Counted from the first letter of the stretch, positions 41,844 to 51,169 are shown. The stretch: DNA of 64,000 bases from Gammaproteobacteria bacterium (GCA_009845905.1 VXYS01000006.1:266266-330265); one strand, 5' to 3'. Numbers and translations: made by a program. The notes: a model not told the origin generated them from the letters alone.

Positions 41844-43352
41844 ATGAAACTCTTCCCGAACCCTGAAGAATTCGCGCACCGTTACGAGGCCGGCGAAAGC
41901 CAGGTCATGTGGACGACGCTGGTAGCCGATCTCGATACGCCGGTTTCGGTGTTGCTGAAACTGGCCGGGGATTCGCCGAACAGCTTCCTGCTGGAGTCGG
42001 TGGAGGGTGGCGAGGTTCGCGGGCGCTATTCGATCATCGGAATGAAGCCCGACCTCGTCTGGCGCTGCCGCGGGAACCGCGCCGAGATCAACCGCAGCGC
42101 GCTGACGCGCGCCGACGCCTTTGAGCCCTGCAGCGGCGATGCGCTGAGCGAATTGCGCGGGCTGATCGACGACTCGCGCATCGAACTGCCCGAATCGCTC
42201 CCGCCGATGGCTGCCGGCCTCGTGGGTTACATGTCGTACGACACCGTTCGGCTGATGGAGCGACTGCCTCGACCCAATCCCGACGTGCTGGGACTTCCCG
42301 ACGGCGTGTTCGTCCGCCCGACGGTGATGGCGATCTTCGATTCCGTCAGGGACCTGGTCACGCTCGTGACACCGGTGCGCCCAGCCGAGGGGATCGCGGC
42401 TGATGCGGCCTACGACAGCGCCGTGAACACGCTGTCGGATGCGGTAGCGGACGTCGAGCAGGGCCAATACCACGCACAGGGCCGGCGTGGGGCCAGGCCG
42501 GGGCCGTCGGAGCCCTCGTCCAACCTGAGCCGCGAAGCCTTTTGCGGGATGGTCGACAAGGCAAAGGAATACATTGCTGCCGGCGACATCTTCCAGGTCG
42601 TGCTTTCGCAGCGGTTCAGCCTGCCGTTCGAACTGCCGCCGTTCGCCCTTTACCGCGCGCTGCGCCGGACCAATCCTTCGCCGTTCATGTATTTCCTCAA
42701 CTTCGACGGATTTGCGATCGTGGGATCGAGCCCCGAGATCCTGGTGCGGTTGCGGGACGACACGGTTACGGTGAGGCCGATTGCCGGAACCCGCAGGCGG
42801 GGAGCGAACCGCAGCGAGGACGCGGCGCTGGCGCGCGAACTCCTGGCCGATCCCAAGGAGCGCGCCGAGCACCTCATGTTGCTCGATCTCGGGCGCAATG
42901 ACGTGGGACGGGTGGCCAGGATCGGTTCCGTGAAGGTGACCGAGCAAATGGTCATCGAGCACTACTCGCACGTGATGCACATCGTCTCCAACGTGCAGGG
43001 CGAAATCGACGATCGCTACGGCGCGATGGACGCGCTGTGCGGGGCATTTCCGGCCGGCACCGTAAGCGGCGCGCCAAAGGTCCGCGCCATGGAGATCATC
43101 GACGAGCTCGAACCGGAGAAGCGGGGCGTTTACGCGGGTGCGATCGGCTACTTTTCCGCCAACGGCAGCATGGACACCTGCATCGCCTTGCGCACCGCGA
43201 TCGTCAAGGACGGAACCATGTACGTGCAGGCGGGAAGCGGCATCGTGGCCGACAGCGACCCCGCGGCCGAATACGAGGAAAGCCGGAACAAGGCCAACGC
43301 CCTGATTCGCGCCGCCGAGGAGGCGGTGCGGTTCGCCGCACTGGACACGTAG
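41844..43352 (+). CDS. trpE: Anthranilate synthase component I
   Basis: 502-residue chorismate-utilising enzyme making anthranilate for tryptophan. The feedback-inhibition motif LLESVEGGEVRGRYS is near residue 49. Catalytic signatures are GSSPEILVRL near 293, RPIAGTRRRGANRSEDAALA near 311, HLMLLDLGRNDVGR near 345, FPAGTVSGAPKVRAME near 402 and GSGIVADSDPAAEYEES near 465. The partner glutaminase TrpG is encoded 7.9 kb downstream at 51288 rather than adjacent. ATG 41844 gives the typical start. Nothing resembling a leader peptide or trp attenuator is seen in the short upstream gap. Confidence 0.95.
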   Translation: MKLFPNPEEFAHRYEAGESQVMWTTLVADLDTPVSVLLKLAGDSPNSFLLESVEGGEVRGRYSIIGMKPDLVWRCRGNRAEINRSALTRADAFEPCSGDALSELRGLIDDSRIELPESLPPMAAGLVGYMSYDTVRLMERLPRPNPDVLGLPDGVFVRPTVMAIFDSVRDLVTLVTPVRPAEGIAADAAYDSAVNTLSDAVADVEQGQYHAQGRRGARPGPSEPSSNLSREAFCGMVDKAKEYIAAGDIFQVVLSQRFSLPFELPPFALYRALRRTNPSPFMYFLNFDGFAIVGSSPEILVRLRDDTVTVRPIAGTRRRGANRSEDAALARELLADPKERAEHLMLLDLGRNDVGRVARIGSVKVTEQMVIEHYSHVMHIVSNVQGEIDDRYGAMDALCGAFPAGTVSGAPKVRAMEIIDELEPEKRGVYAGAIGYFSANGSMDTCIALRTAIVKDGTMYVQAGSGIVADSDPAAEYEESRNKANALIRAAEEAVRFAALDT

Positions 43353-43438
43353 GCGGAGGCAACCTAAAGTTTGGCGGGGGGCGGGTTTGCCGACTGGCGG
43401 ACCCGGATCATAGTCAGGCGTGAGCAAGGCGTTTCCAG

Positions 43439-45328
43439 ATGACATTGCGATACACGGTGGCCGGCCTTCCCATGCAGGCCTTCGGCGGGCAGGTCGATAA
43501 CCATGTCGCGCTGAACGCACGCAGGGCCGGCCAGGCGGTACGGACGCTGCTGTCGGTGAACGAAGGAATCAGGATCGTAGTCCTTCCCGCGTACGTTCTC
43601 AGCGGCGGTTTCCGAGAAGTGGCAAAGGACCCGCAGACCGCGCTTCTGGACGAACTGGCCGCCTCTGCCCGGGAGCACGGAATCTATATCGCCGCCTCCG
43701 ACCGGTTCCTATGCGGGCATACGGCGTTCCTGATCGGTCCGAACGGGGACTTGCTGCTCACGCAGACGGCCGTAGCCGAGCAGGGCGGCGACGTTTCCTA
43801 TGCGGTGGCTTCAACGCCCATAGGCGACATGGCCTGTCTGCCCAGGGACGACGTCACCTTTCCGGAATACGTGCGAGCCTGCCTGTTCAGGGGCGCGGAG
43901 CTGATCCTCAATCCCGGCATCGAGATTCCCGATCACCGCGCCCGTGCGCGCCATCGTTCGCGGGCCGCCCGCTGCTGGGAGAACCATTGCGTGCTGGTTA
44001 CCGCCGGTCTGACGGCCATCATCGACGAGACAGGGACAGCCCTGCCGGGCGAGCCGGTCACGGGGCTGGCCGAGGTATGGGAGCACAGCGGGGCGCTTCT
44101 GGCATCGTCAGGCGACGCGCCGGCCCAGGCGACGATCGACCTTTCTGCGCTTCGCCGGCGTAGAACGGAGCCGTGGATCAATTTCCCGGCGCAGCTGCGC
44201 TCCGACCTGTACGCGGAAATGTACGCGCGAGCCGCGGCCGATCCCGGACCGCCGGCGAATGACGATCAGGCCCTCGACGCGCCGGTCTACGACGTATTGC
44301 TGATGCAGTGCCATGAGGTTTTCGCCACCGGTCCGAACGACCGCGACCGGGTAATCGCCGACAACATGCGGCGCGGCCTCGGGGCGGCGCGCATGTTCTG
44401 TGCACGTCCGGAAACGCGCCTGGTGGTATTCCCCGAGTTCTTCCTGGCCGGGTCCACGCCCGGAGATCTGGACTACTGGGAGAAGATGGGCATCCGCGTG
44501 CCAGGCCCCGAAACGGATACGCTGGCCGAATTCGCGAAGGAAACGGACGTGTATCTGTGCGCGCAACTGATGGAATACGACGAGGACTGGCCGCGCCGCT
44601 ATTTCAATACATCCATCATCATTTCGCCCCGCGGCGAGATTGTTCTTCGCTACCGCAAACTGCAGTGCGCGGACCTCAACGGGCTTTTGAACATCACCAC
44701 GCCGGGGAACATCTACACGGCGTACGTGGAGAAGTACGGCTTCGACGGGCTGATCCCGGTGGTCGAGACCGAAATCGGCATGCTGGGCACGGCCATCTGC
44801 TTCGATTCGAACTGGCCGGAACTATGGCGCGGCATGGCGCTGAAGGGCGTGGAAGTGGTCTGCAATCCCACATCGGAGATTCACAGCGACCGCGTGCCCT
44901 ACTGGTGGTCGGCCAAGCGCGCCCACGCGGCGGAGAACATGTATTACGTGGCGTGCGCCAATGCGGGCAGCGAACAGTTCACGCCGGATGCGCCCGTCAC
45001 CCACATGAACCGCGGGCATTCCAGCCTGATCGATTTCAACGGCGAACTCGCGACCCACGCCGACGGGCCCGGAGTCATTCCGCAGATGGGCCGAATCGAT
45101 CTCGGCGCGCTGCGGCGGGCCCGTGCATCGAAGGCCGAAAACGCCCTGGCCCGGTTTCGCCCGGACGCCGTCGTGCAGGCTTACAGGGAGTTTCCGGGCT
45201 TTCCGCTCGACTGTTTTCTCGACAGGCCGATGGAGCATGCAAGTGAAGGTCCGCCACTGGTGCGCCGGCAGATCGAGCGTCTGACCGAATCGGGTATCCT
45301 CAAGCCGCCACCCGCCAAGGCCGCATGA
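43439..45328 (+). CDS. Tandem nitrilase-fold protein with one degenerate and one intact domain
   Basis: 629 residues with two carbon-nitrogen hydrolase domains. In the second (about 280-560) the E-K-C triad is intact: VVFPEFFLAG near 330, LRYRKLQC near 405 and AICFDSNWPELW near 453. In the first (about 1-265) the matching positions read VVLPAYVLSG, TQTAVAE and PRDDVTFPEYVR, so all three catalytic residues are lost. The nearest visual match is the aliphatic amidase/nitrilase group. It starts at ATG 43439 and its stop overlaps the P450 start (ATGA), giving close coupling. The N domain could bind substrate or fix the oligomer. Cytosolic location is likely. Confidence 0.85.
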   Translation: MTLRYTVAGLPMQAFGGQVDNHVALNARRAGQAVRTLLSVNEGIRIVVLPAYVLSGGFREVAKDPQTALLDELAASAREHGIYIAASDRFLCGHTAFLIGPNGDLLLTQTAVAEQGGDVSYAVASTPIGDMACLPRDDVTFPEYVRACLFRGAELILNPGIEIPDHRARARHRSRAARCWENHCVLVTAGLTAIIDETGTALPGEPVTGLAEVWEHSGALLASSGDAPAQATIDLSALRRRRTEPWINFPAQLRSDLYAEMYARAAADPGPPANDDQALDAPVYDVLLMQCHEVFATGPNDRDRVIADNMRRGLGAARMFCARPETRLVVFPEFFLAGSTPGDLDYWEKMGIRVPGPETDTLAEFAKETDVYLCAQLMEYDEDWPRRYFNTSIIISPRGEIVLRYRKLQCADLNGLLNITTPGNIYTAYVEKYGFDGLIPVVETEIGMLGTAICFDSNWPELWRGMALKGVEVVCNPTSEIHSDRVPYWWSAKRAHAAENMYYVACANAGSEQFTPDAPVTHMNRGHSSLIDFNGELATHADGPGVIPQMGRIDLGALRRARASKAENALARFRPDAVVQAYREFPGFPLDCFLDRPMEHASEGPPLVRRQIERLTESGILKPPPAKAA

Positions 45329-46578
45329 GAGAGTCCGCAGCAAGCCCGGATAACTTCACGATCGCCGATCCGGCGGTGCAGGAATGCCCCTACGACTACT
45401 ACCGGGCCCTGCACCAAAGCGAGCCGGTCCACTACGACCCGAATACCGACCTGTGGATGATCGCGTCGTACGAACTGGCGGTGGAGGCCTTGAACAACTG
45501 GAAGGTCTTTTCCTCGGCCATCGACATGCGCAGGGACGTGGGCGGGCCGGACGCCTCGCCAAGCGACGCACTGTTCGAGAAGGAGGGCTACGTTGTCCAC
45601 GACGTGCTGAGCCAGGTGGATCCGCCGCGGCACACGATATTCCGGAAACTCGTCGACCGCACGTTCACCGGCCCGGTCGTGCGGCGCATGGAGGATTACC
45701 TGACGCGCCATACGGAACAGCTCATCGACGGCTTCATCGACCGGGGCCGCTGCGACTTCTTCAATGAATTCGCCGTCCCCCTGCCGCTGGGCGTGATCGC
45801 GGACCAGCTCGGCGTCCCGAAGGAGGACATGCCGCGGTTCAAGACCTGGAGCGACGCCTTCATCGAGACGCTCGGCATCATGCTGAGCCCGGAGCGCAAG
45901 CTCGAATGCACGCGGCTGATCATCGAATACCAGCACTACTTCGTCGAGCGTATCGAAGAGAAAAAATCCAGGCCCGAAGACGACATCCTGTCCGGGCTGG
46001 TGGCAGCGCGGCATGACGACGGCAGCGAGTTGACGACCGAAGAAACGCTTGCCCTGGTGCAGCAATTGCTGGTGGCCGGTAACGAAACGACCCGCAATCA
46101 CCTCGCCAAGTCGGTGCTGCTGCTTATCGAGAACCCGGATCAGCAGCAGGTCCTGCGCGAGGACCTCTCGCTGGTGCCCAATTTCGTCGAGGAATCGCTG
46201 CGGCTGGAGAGCCCGGTCCAGGGCCTGTTCCGCGTCACGACCGAGGATACGGAACTGGGCGGCTACGCAATCCCGAAAGGCGCCAAGATTTACCTTGCCT
46301 ACGGCGCAGCCAATCGCGACGACCGCAAGTTTCCGCAGGCCGAAACGCTCAATGTCCGGCGCAGGAACGCCATACGGCACCTGGCGTTCAGCCACGGCAT
46401 CCACAGGTGCATCGGCCAGATGCTGGCGCGCAAGGAGCTGGAGATCGCCATCGGGGCGATTCTCAGGCGGATGACGGACATCGCCCTGGACGAGGCTTAT
46501 CCGCATCCCGCGCATGCGCCGAGTTTCATTCTCCGGGGCCTGACCAGCCTGCACATCACGTTCAGCAGGGCTGCGTAA
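45325..46578 (+). CDS. Cytochrome P450
   Basis: 417-residue soluble class I-type P450. The I-helix oxygen-binding motif is LLVAGNETTRN near residue 249, the K-helix ExxR is EESLRLESPVQ near 291, and the heme-thiolate loop is AFSHGIHRCIGQMLARKE with Cys near 361. The DPPRH motif sits near residue 96. It lacks an N-terminal anchor, so it needs a separate ferredoxin and reductase, neither of which is in the window. Its start overlaps the tandem nitrilase stop by 4 bp, and an SDR follows after 24 bp. Hydroxylation before or after C-N bond hydrolysis is a plausible pathway role. Confidence 0.92.
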   Translation: MRESAASPDNFTIADPAVQECPYDYYRALHQSEPVHYDPNTDLWMIASYELAVEALNNWKVFSSAIDMRRDVGGPDASPSDALFEKEGYVVHDVLSQVDPPRHTIFRKLVDRTFTGPVVRRMEDYLTRHTEQLIDGFIDRGRCDFFNEFAVPLPLGVIADQLGVPKEDMPRFKTWSDAFIETLGIMLSPERKLECTRLIIEYQHYFVERIEEKKSRPEDDILSGLVAARHDDGSELTTEETLALVQQLLVAGNETTRNHLAKSVLLLIENPDQQQVLREDLSLVPNFVEESLRLESPVQGLFRVTTEDTELGGYAIPKGAKIYLAYGAANRDDRKFPQAETLNVRRRNAIRHLAFSHGIHRCIGQMLARKELEIAIGAILRRMTDIALDEAYPHPAHAPSFILRGLTSLHITFSRAA

Positions 46579-46602
46579 GAACCGCGGAAACGGAGCAACA
46601 CC

Positions 46603-47346
46603 ATGGCATGCGTACTCGTGACCGGCACCAATCGCGGCATCGGCCTGGAATTTGTCCGGCAATACGCCGAGGCCGGCGACAGGGTGATCGCCTGTTGCCG
46701 CAATCCGGACACGGCGGACGATCTCCAGGCCCTGCGCGACGCGCATGCCGGCGCCATCACGGTCGAGCCGCTGGACCTGCTGGACTTCGGTTCCATCGAC
46801 GCCCTGGCGGAGCGGCTCGACAACAGTCCTATCGATATTCTGATCAACAATGCCGGCGCCTTCGGACCGCGCAACGATGAGGCGACGGACCTGTTCGAGC
46901 GCCTGGAACACCAGTTGTTCGGCAATGTCGACTACGAGGCGATGGTGGACACGATCAAGGTCAACGCCGTGGCGCCGTTGAAGCTCGTTGAAGCGCTGCA
47001 CGGCAACATCAAGGCCGGGGAAGGCAGGAAGGTGGTCTACATTTCGAGTTCAGCCGGTTCCATCGCCGGAGGGCTGGCGTGGAAGGCGCCGGCGGTGCCG
47101 ATGATCTACACGACCAGCAAGTGCACGACCACGAAAGTGGCCATGCAGACTTCGATGGTGCTGAAAAACGACGGCATCACCACGGTGGCGCTGTGCCCGG
47201 GGCACGTCAAGACCCGGCTGGGCGGCCCCGAGGCGATGCTCGAGATCGACCAGTCGGTGTCGGCGCTGCGCGGCCTGATCGGCGGGCTGACCATGGCGGA
47301 CAATGGCACTTTCCGGATGTTCAACGGAGAAACGGTTCCCTGGTAA
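46603..47346 (+). CDS. Short-chain dehydrogenase/reductase (SDR)
   Basis: 247-residue classical-type SDR. The cofactor motif is VTGTNRGIGLEFVRQ near residue 6, NNAG is near 83, the serine is in YISSSAGS near 146 and the YxxxK is YTTSKCTTTK near 168. It would oxidise an alcohol or reduce a carbonyl with NAD(P). ATG 46603 gives a full Rossmann fold. The stop overlaps the next start by one base (TAATG). It fits as the step after P450 hydroxylation, which is inferred from order only. Confidence 0.88.
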   Translation: MACVLVTGTNRGIGLEFVRQYAEAGDRVIACCRNPDTADDLQALRDAHAGAITVEPLDLLDFGSIDALAERLDNSPIDILINNAGAFGPRNDEATDLFERLEHQLFGNVDYEAMVDTIKVNAVAPLKLVEALHGNIKAGEGRKVVYISSSAGSIAGGLAWKAPAVPMIYTTSKCTTTKVAMQTSMVLKNDGITTVALCPGHVKTRLGGPEAMLEIDQSVSALRGLIGGLTMADNGTFRMFNGETVPW

Positions 47347-48797
47347 TGACCGCGAGCGGTCCGGCCGGCGTGCAGAACCCGAGCCTGTGGCGGCTTGCGG
47401 CGTTCGCCACGCCGTGTACGCCGTGCACGATCGCCTTCGTTCCACTGGTGCTGCTGCTGCCGGGGTTCTATGCCCAGATCCTCGGTTTCGATGTGGCTTC
47501 GGTAGGCGCGGCGCTGATCGTCGCGCGCCTCGTGGACGCGGTATCCGATCCCACGATCGGTTTTCTTTCCGACCGCACGCCTTCGCGGTTCGGCCGGCGC
47601 CGTCCCTGGATCCTGATCGGCGCGCCGCTGCTGATGCTGGCGGTATGGAACCTGTTCGTTCCGCGCGAGGAAGTCAGCTCGCTGGGCCTGCAAATCGGGA
47701 TCATCCTGGTCTATCTGAGCTGGACCATGGTGTTCATTCCGCACCAGGCCTGGGGGGCGGAGCTGAACAACCGCTACGGCGTGCGCACGCGAATCAACGT
47801 GTTTCTGGCCCTGTTCAACACGCTGGGCGTTTTCCTCTGCCTGCTCATTCCGTTCTTTTTCCTGAGTCCGCAGAGCGCCGTGCTCAAGCAGAAGGTTTTC
47901 GGATGGGCCATGGACGGCAGGGTGGATGTTCCGGAGACGCTCGCCCGTATCCTGGCCTTCAGCGGACAGGGCGACGTGCCGTACCAGGACATCATGTTCC
48001 TCCTCGCCATTACCGTAATCGTGCTCCTGCCCATCTCCGTCGCGCTGTGCATGGGTTCGGCAAGGGAAGTGTCGAGAGCGCCGGCGCCGATCGACTGGTC
48101 GCAGACCCTGCGCCTGTTTCAGCGCAACAAACCGTTCGCCCGCATGGTGGCCGGCAATTTCTTCCTGCAGATCAGCGTCCAGTTATGGGTGGCCGCACAG
48201 CCCTTCTATCTCACCTACATCCTGGGCATGCCGCAGAATTTCCTGCTGCTGATCGTCATCATGCAGGGCTTCGCACTGATCGCCGTGCCGGCCTGGGGCG
48301 TCGTCGCCCGGCTCTTCGGCCGGGGCCGGGGGCTTGCCCTGGCGGGCGCATGCATGGTGCTGGGTTTCTTTCTTCTCAACGTGATTCCGCCGCAGTCTCT
48401 GCCTGCCGCGATCCTTCCCTACCTGCTCCTTGGAGCGGCCTCGGACGGCAAGTGGATGCTGCCCATCGGGCTGGCCTCCGACGCCTCGGACTATGACCAC
48501 TGGAAGAACGGCAGCCAGGAGGCGGGCCTGCATCTGGCTGTTCTGTTCCTCACCAACAAGATCGGAATCGCGATGGGCGGCCTGACCCTCATCGCCCTGG
48601 GCCTGTTCGGCTTTCAGCCCGGCGCGCCGGACAATTCCGAGTCGGCCATCACGGCGCTCAGATACTTCTCGACCCTGGTGCCCCTGGCCTGTTCGTTCAT
48701 CGGAATCCTGATCATGTGGAATTTCCCGCTAACGCCGAGAGTCCACGAAGCCCTGCGCCGCCGCCTGGAGCGCCGCGCTACTGCTCTGACGCAATAG
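47346..48797 (+). CDS. MFS transporter of the GPH (glycoside-pentoside-hexuronide) type
   Basis: 483-residue, twelve-helix carrier. The GPH hallmarks are RLVDAVSDPTIGFLSDRT near residue 56, FGRRRPWILIGAP and then FIPHQAWGAELNNRYGVRTR near residue 131. Known members couple sugars or glycosides to Na+ or H+, though many homologues near P450/SDR genes have unknown substrates. The open frame extends upstream, but ATG 47346 overlaps the SDR stop by one base and matches the family start. It is the last gene of the plus-strand island operon. A 15-codon ORF and a hairpin follow. Confidence 0.87.
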   Translation: MTASGPAGVQNPSLWRLAAFATPCTPCTIAFVPLVLLLPGFYAQILGFDVASVGAALIVARLVDAVSDPTIGFLSDRTPSRFGRRRPWILIGAPLLMLAVWNLFVPREEVSSLGLQIGIILVYLSWTMVFIPHQAWGAELNNRYGVRTRINVFLALFNTLGVFLCLLIPFFFLSPQSAVLKQKVFGWAMDGRVDVPETLARILAFSGQGDVPYQDIMFLLAITVIVLLPISVALCMGSAREVSRAPAPIDWSQTLRLFQRNKPFARMVAGNFFLQISVQLWVAAQPFYLTYILGMPQNFLLLIVIMQGFALIAVPAWGVVARLFGRGRGLALAGACMVLGFFLLNVIPPQSLPAAILPYLLLGAASDGKWMLPIGLASDASDYDHWKNGSQEAGLHLAVLFLTNKIGIAMGGLTLIALGLFGFQPGAPDNSESAITALRYFSTLVPLACSFIGILIMWNFPLTPRVHEALRRRLERRATALTQ

Positions 48798-48812
48798 ATC
48801 AAGGAGACCCTC

Positions 48813-48860
48813 ATGGACAAGGCCCCGCCCGGCAGTGCCGCCGACCGACAAACCCGTTGA
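48813..48860 (+). pseudogene. 15-codon ORF with strong SD, possible gene remnant
   Basis: A consensus AAGGAG at 48801-48806 is followed 6 bases later by ATG and 15 codons (MDKAPPGSAADRQTR) ending in TGA at 48858-48860. The ribosome-binding site is better than that of most genes around, yet no longer frame follows. It may be the start of a gene cut off when the adjacent receptor gene arrived, or a genuine small peptide. No protein family can be assigned to so short a sequence. Confidence 0.3.
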
Positions 48861-48870
48861 AGCTACTCTT

Positions 48871-48890
48871 GCGTCAGGTTGAATTGACGC
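48871..48890. terminator. Small hairpin between convergent MFS and TonB receptor genes
   Basis: GCGTCA (48871-48876) and TGACGC (48885-48890) form a 6-bp stem with an 8-base loop in the 123-bp convergent gap. There is no T-run, so it is a weak candidate for a bidirectional terminator. Confidence 0.3.
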
Positions 48891-48920
48891 GTTAAGTCCG
48901 ATCGGGCCCCAGCGGACGAC

Positions 48921-51071
48921 TTATCGGCTGTACTTCACGGTCAGCGACCACATCAGTGGATCCAGGGTGTGACGAATGCCCACCGGCAGACCCAACGACA
49001 GGCCGTTCACCCAATCGACATCGTCGGTCAGATTGCGCCCTGCCAATATGACGGACCAATGGTCGTTGCCTGACCGGTATCCGACCCGCGCATTAAGACG
49101 CGTTATGACCGATGCCTTCGAGATGTCGCTGTTGTCGGGCAAAGAGAAGAAGTAGTCGCGGTAAGTAAAGTCAGCTCCGAAGAAGATGCTGCCGTTCACG
49201 CCCGAAACCGGGGTTTCATAGCTGAAACCAAGAGCCCCCGTCTGATGGGGAACCCCGGCAAGACGCGTTGCACCTGTTCCGGCTATCACCGCATTGGGAT
49301 CGATCCGGGTGAACTTCTCATCCTGCAGTCCCAAGGTGGCGAAGACAGTCAAACCGTCCGCAAGCAGGGCGGTCATTTCCGCCTCGAAGCCATACAGGTC
49401 CATGTCGATCGAGTTCTGAGTCAATGCGTTGCCCGGGAAGTCGGGGTCGAGTATGGGGCCCTGCAGATCGGTCATATCGTTGAAGAACGCCGACAGGTTC
49501 AGGCGTGCGCGATTGTCGGCGAAATCAAGCTTCGCTCCGACTTCATAAGCCCATACGGTTTCTTCTGCGAAAGGCTGCTCGATCACGGCCGCCGTACCGC
49601 CAAGGCCCTGATAACCACCTGCCCGGAAGCCACGGCTGATGGTGGCGTACAGGAACGTGTCGTCGCTAAACGCGTACTCCAGACCGAACTTCGGCGTGAG
49701 CGCCGAATAACTGGTTTCGTCGGCGAAAGGCACGGCCTTGATCCCGGCAATCTCTTTGTTTTCGTCGGTATACCGGGCGCCGATGATGGCCGTTGTCCTG
49801 TCGTTGATGGCGTAGTTGATTTCGCCATAGACGGCATAACTGTCCGTATTGACCGTATAGTCGGTCACCGGCAGGGGGATGGCGAAACCGAGGAAACTCA
49901 GGAAAAAGAAGTCGGTAAAGGTCTGGGCGCTGTCTTCGGTGAAGTAGTAACCGCCAACGATGTAGTCCAGCCGATCATTCATCGCGGATCCGTAAACCTG
50001 GATTTCCTGAGTGAGCTGATCGTTGAGAATCCGGCTGGTCCGGTCGAACACGCCTCGGAAATCACCCGGCATGAATTCCGTGCCGCCGCCCAGATCGAAG
50101 CGCCAGCCGTCATCGAGATCCGAATAAGCGGTGATGGACTTTAGCGTCGCAGCACCAAAGTCGTAGGTGAACCGGAAGTTGACGCCGATCTGTTCCGAAT
50201 CTCCAAACGTATCGACGGGACTTTGCACGACGAAGTAATCGCCGGTCACCGGTTGCAGGGTGGCTTCATCAATCGCCGTTGTAACAAAACCATCGTTTTC
50301 CGTGTCGCTGTAATAGGCCGTCAGGACGGCATCGAAGTTGTCCGAGCCGTAGTAGTGAACCTTGGCGCGGATACCGAAGTAGTCCTTCTGGTCGATATCT
50401 TCACCGGTGGCGATGTTGTCCTTGACGCCTTCGCCTTGTTCGCGAAAGGCAACCGAAAGCGAGGCCGCCAGACTTCCCGGTGAAAGCGGGCCGCCGATCG
50501 CCGCTTTCAAGGTGCCGGTATTGTAGTTGCCGTAGCTGGCTTCAACGTCGACGTAGGTTTCGTCGCCCGGTGTGCGCGAAATCACGTTCACGGCGCCTGT
50601 CATGGAGTTGCGGCCGAAAAGTGTGCCCTGCGGGCCGCGCAGCACTTCCACACGCTCTATATCGGCAAACTCGTTGTTGGTGGCCGACAGGCGTGCCTGA
50701 TACACATCGTCGAGATAGAAGGCGACCGGAGGGTCATCGGTAATGATGCCGCCGCCGCCCGTCCCAAGGCCACGCAAGGTGACATTCAAAGTCGATGGAC
50801 TGCTGGTTCCGTCCGCGAGGTACATGTTGGGAACGAAGTCGGAAATGTACTCGGTCTTCGTCACCTGGCGCTGCTCGAGCTCCTCGCTGGTGAACGCCGA
50901 CACCGCAACCGGTGTGGTCTGCAGGTTGGACTCGCGCCGCTCCGCGGTAACGACGATTTCGTCCAGCGTTGCGGTCTGTGCTGCCGCCGGGCCAGCCGTG
51001 CTCATCAACACGGCGCCGGAGGCAAACGTGAGAGGGCTGATCACAAAAGATAGAAAAACCGATTTTTTCAT
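48921..51071 (-). CDS. TonB-dependent outer-membrane receptor 3
   Basis: 716 residues. The signal peptide ends near GPAAAQ, followed by a TonB-box-like LDEIVVTAERRESNLQ. The plug has LRGLGTGGGGI, FYLDDVYQARLSATNNEFA and ERVEVLRGPQGTLFGRNSMT, typical of the IutA/FyuA-like class used by many oligotrophs. A 22-strand barrel is expected from the remaining length. ATG 51071 follows GGGGGC; the upstream extension to 51101 lacks a signal. It is convergent with the catabolic operon 43439-48797. Upstream lies an AT-rich region with TATAAT and two palindromes, so expression is probably controlled. Confidence 0.93.
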   Translation of the reverse strand: MKKSVFLSFVISPLTFASGAVLMSTAGPAAAQTATLDEIVVTAERRESNLQTTPVAVSAFTSEELEQRQVTKTEYISDFVPNMYLADGTSSPSTLNVTLRGLGTGGGGIITDDPPVAFYLDDVYQARLSATNNEFADIERVEVLRGPQGTLFGRNSMTGAVNVISRTPGDETYVDVEASYGNYNTGTLKAAIGGPLSPGSLAASLSVAFREQGEGVKDNIATGEDIDQKDYFGIRAKVHYYGSDNFDAVLTAYYSDTENDGFVTTAIDEATLQPVTGDYFVVQSPVDTFGDSEQIGVNFRFTYDFGAATLKSITAYSDLDDGWRFDLGGGTEFMPGDFRGVFDRTSRILNDQLTQEIQVYGSAMNDRLDYIVGGYYFTEDSAQTFTDFFFLSFLGFAIPLPVTDYTVNTDSYAVYGEINYAINDRTTAIIGARYTDENKEIAGIKAVPFADETSYSALTPKFGLEYAFSDDTFLYATISRGFRAGGYQGLGGTAAVIEQPFAEETVWAYEVGAKLDFADNRARLNLSAFFNDMTDLQGPILDPDFPGNALTQNSIDMDLYGFEAEMTALLADGLTVFATLGLQDEKFTRIDPNAVIAGTGATRLAGVPHQTGALGFSYETPVSGVNGSIFFGADFTYRDYFFSLPDNSDISKASVITRLNARVGYRSGNDHWSVILAGRNLTDDVDWVNGLSLGLPVGIRHTLDPLMWSLTVKYSR

Positions 51072-51127
51072 GACGCCCCCTGAATTACCGATGCGAGTCA
51101 TGATTGACCCGACATATGTTGATTTTC

Positions 51128-51169
51128 ATTATAAGCATTGCTTAAAGTGAGAAATTGTTCGGATTTCTC
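51128..51169 (-). promoter_or_regulatory. Promoter and operator-like palindromes of TonB receptor 3
   Basis: On the minus strand TATAAT lies at 51133-51128. TAAGCATTGCTTA (51132-51144), a perfect 13-bp palindrome, overlaps it. A second inverted repeat, GAGAAAT-N7-ATTTCTC (51149-51169), covers the -35 position, where no consensus hexamer is found. The setting, in a local AT-rich patch of GC-rich DNA, suggests binding of one or two dimeric regulators. Confidence 0.55.

Noticed and set aside
45181-47001. 606-codon open frame opposite the P450 and SDR genes
   Set aside because: It covers two genes with intact catalytic motifs on the plus strand and shows no domain of its own.
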